Shown one piece after another: positions 63,534-64,000 of a stretch of DNA of 64,000 nucleotides (positions are counted from its first letter, which is position 1; every line of letters begins with the position of its first letter). The stretch is from G963720515 sp963720515 (GTDB lineage Bacteria; Actinomycetota; Thermoleophilia; Gaiellales; Gaiellaceae), in contig OY970397.1 in NCBI GenBank assembly GCA_963720515.1, forward strand, positions 248,001 through 312,000, given 5' to 3'. A program made the translations under genes and the position numbers. The notes under the pieces are model-generated. The model did not search any database. It saw only the letters and a list, made by a program, of their open reading frames with translations, and was not told the DNA's origin.

Positions 63534-64000
63534 CGGTGCGCACCGTCCGTCGAGGCCGGGCGGGGTATCCACCGCGGCTCGCCGAGCTCCACGATCCTCC
63601 GGCGCAGCTCTACGTCAGGGGTGCGTGCGACCTCGACGCGCTCGCCGCTCCCGCCGTGGCGATCGTCGGCGCGCGGAGCTGCTCGGCCTACGGCGCACAG
63701 GTCGCGCGGGCCATTGCGCGCGACCTCGCGGCGGCCGGGCTCGTCGTCGTGAGCGGGCTCGCGCGCGGGATCGACGGGGAGGCGCACCGCGGCGCGCTCG
63801 CCGCCGGAGGGACGACCGTCGCGGTGCTCGGCTGCGGCATCGACCGGGACTACCCCGCGCGACACGCGGAGCTGGCCGCCCGCATCCGGGCGACCGGGCT
63901 CGTGGTCTCCGAGTACGGACCCGGGGTCGAGCCGGCCCCCTGGAGGTTCCCGGCGCGGAATCGCATCGTCGCCGGCCTCGCGCTCGCGACCGTCGTCGTC
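63530..64000 (+). CDS. dprA: DNA processing protein DprA (3' end outside window)
   Basis: The first 157 residues are visible. AIVGARSCSAYGAQVARAIA, GLVVVSGLARGIDGEAHRGA and TVAVLGCGIDRDYPARHAEL are the Rossmann-like DprA motifs. FPARNRIVAGLALATVVV follows at the edge. DprA loads RecA on incoming single-stranded DNA. ATG 63530 overlaps the comM stop. Confidence 0.93.
   Translation, partial: MTVRTVRRGRAGYPPRLAELHDPPAQLYVRGACDLDALAAPAVAIVGARSCSAYGAQVARAIARDLAAAGLVVVSGLARGIDGEAHRGALAAGGTTVAVLGCGIDRDYPARHAELAARIRATGLVVSEYGPGVEPAPWRFPARNRIVAGLALATVVV

Noticed and set aside
1..64000. CRISPR arrays, transposons, tRNA and rRNA genes
   Set aside because: No regularly spaced direct repeats with spacers, no transposase or integrase, and no cloverleaf-like sequence noticed in the intergenic regions.

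Overview
The window is a GC-rich chromosomal segment with almost every third codon position G or C and GTG, ATG and occasional TTG starts. Gene content and order (lgt-scpA-scpB, tyrA-aroA-cmk-der, priA-def-fmt-rsmB-rpe-ribD, recG-rsmD-coaD, rpmF-plsX-acpP-rnc-smc-ftsY-ffh-rpsP-rimM-trmD-lepB-rplS-rnhB-comM-dprA) fit a Gram-positive bacterium. High GC, a SARP-type regulator, leaderless -10/start arrangements and a DtxR regulator suggest Actinomycetota, perhaps a deep branch such as Thermoleophilia. That placement is inference.

Layout. 1-2.9 kb: end of an aminotransferase, a secreted lytic transglycosylase and a membrane protein. 2.9-6.4 kb: dnaE (frameshifted near its end). 6.4-10.5 kb: loosely packed accessory genes of mixed orientation, separated by four copies of a ~50-bp repeat. 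10.5-13.7 kb: VOC protein, a coiled-coil protein with a Pro-Glu repeat tail, and an ECF sigma factor with its probable anti-sigma factor. 13.7-19 kb: lgt, scpA, scpB, a GYD protein, an M1 peptidase and a pseudouridine synthase. 19.2-29.3 kb: trpS, then aromatic amino acid genes (DAHP synthase, tyrA, aroA), cmk, plsC, der, gpsA and a DUF3352-like lipoprotein. 29.3-36.9 kb: metK, a DtxR-family regulator, priA, def, fmt, rsmB, rpe. 36.9-40.6 kb: the riboflavin genes ribD, ribE, ribBA, ribH. 40.8-43.8 kb: rpmB and a FakA/FakB-like fatty-acid kinase pair with a receiver protein between. 43.8-64 kb: a double cupin, recG, rsmD, coaD, a coiled-coil protein, yceD, rpmF, plsX, acpP, rnc, a SARP regulator, an unusually short smc, ftsY, dodecin, ffh, rpsP, khpA, rimM, trmD, lepB, rplS, rnhB, yraN, comM and the start of dprA.

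Two features stand out. First, about 13 intergenic regions share a dispersed regulatory element: CGGCACA-like repeats spaced about 10-11 bp (one helical turn), then in most copies CAGACA, 17 bp and a TANNNT -10. Ten are followed by one of three conserved hairpin modules (A, B, C). Several point away from, or antisense to, neighbouring genes, so they may drive small untranslated RNAs. I do not recognise the family. Second, about 25 genes have TANNNT only 6-11 nt before the start codon, which implies widespread leaderless transcription. In six junctions the upstream TAG stop codon is itself the first half of the -10.

Six genes (dnaE, scpB, fmt, ribD twice, rnc, probably plsC) carry single-base frame disruptions, mostly one extra base in a short G or C run. 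Sequencing or assembly indels are the likeliest cause. No tRNA, rRNA, CRISPR array, transposase, integrase or prophage genes were seen. Every coordinate was read by eye; no alignment or database search was run.
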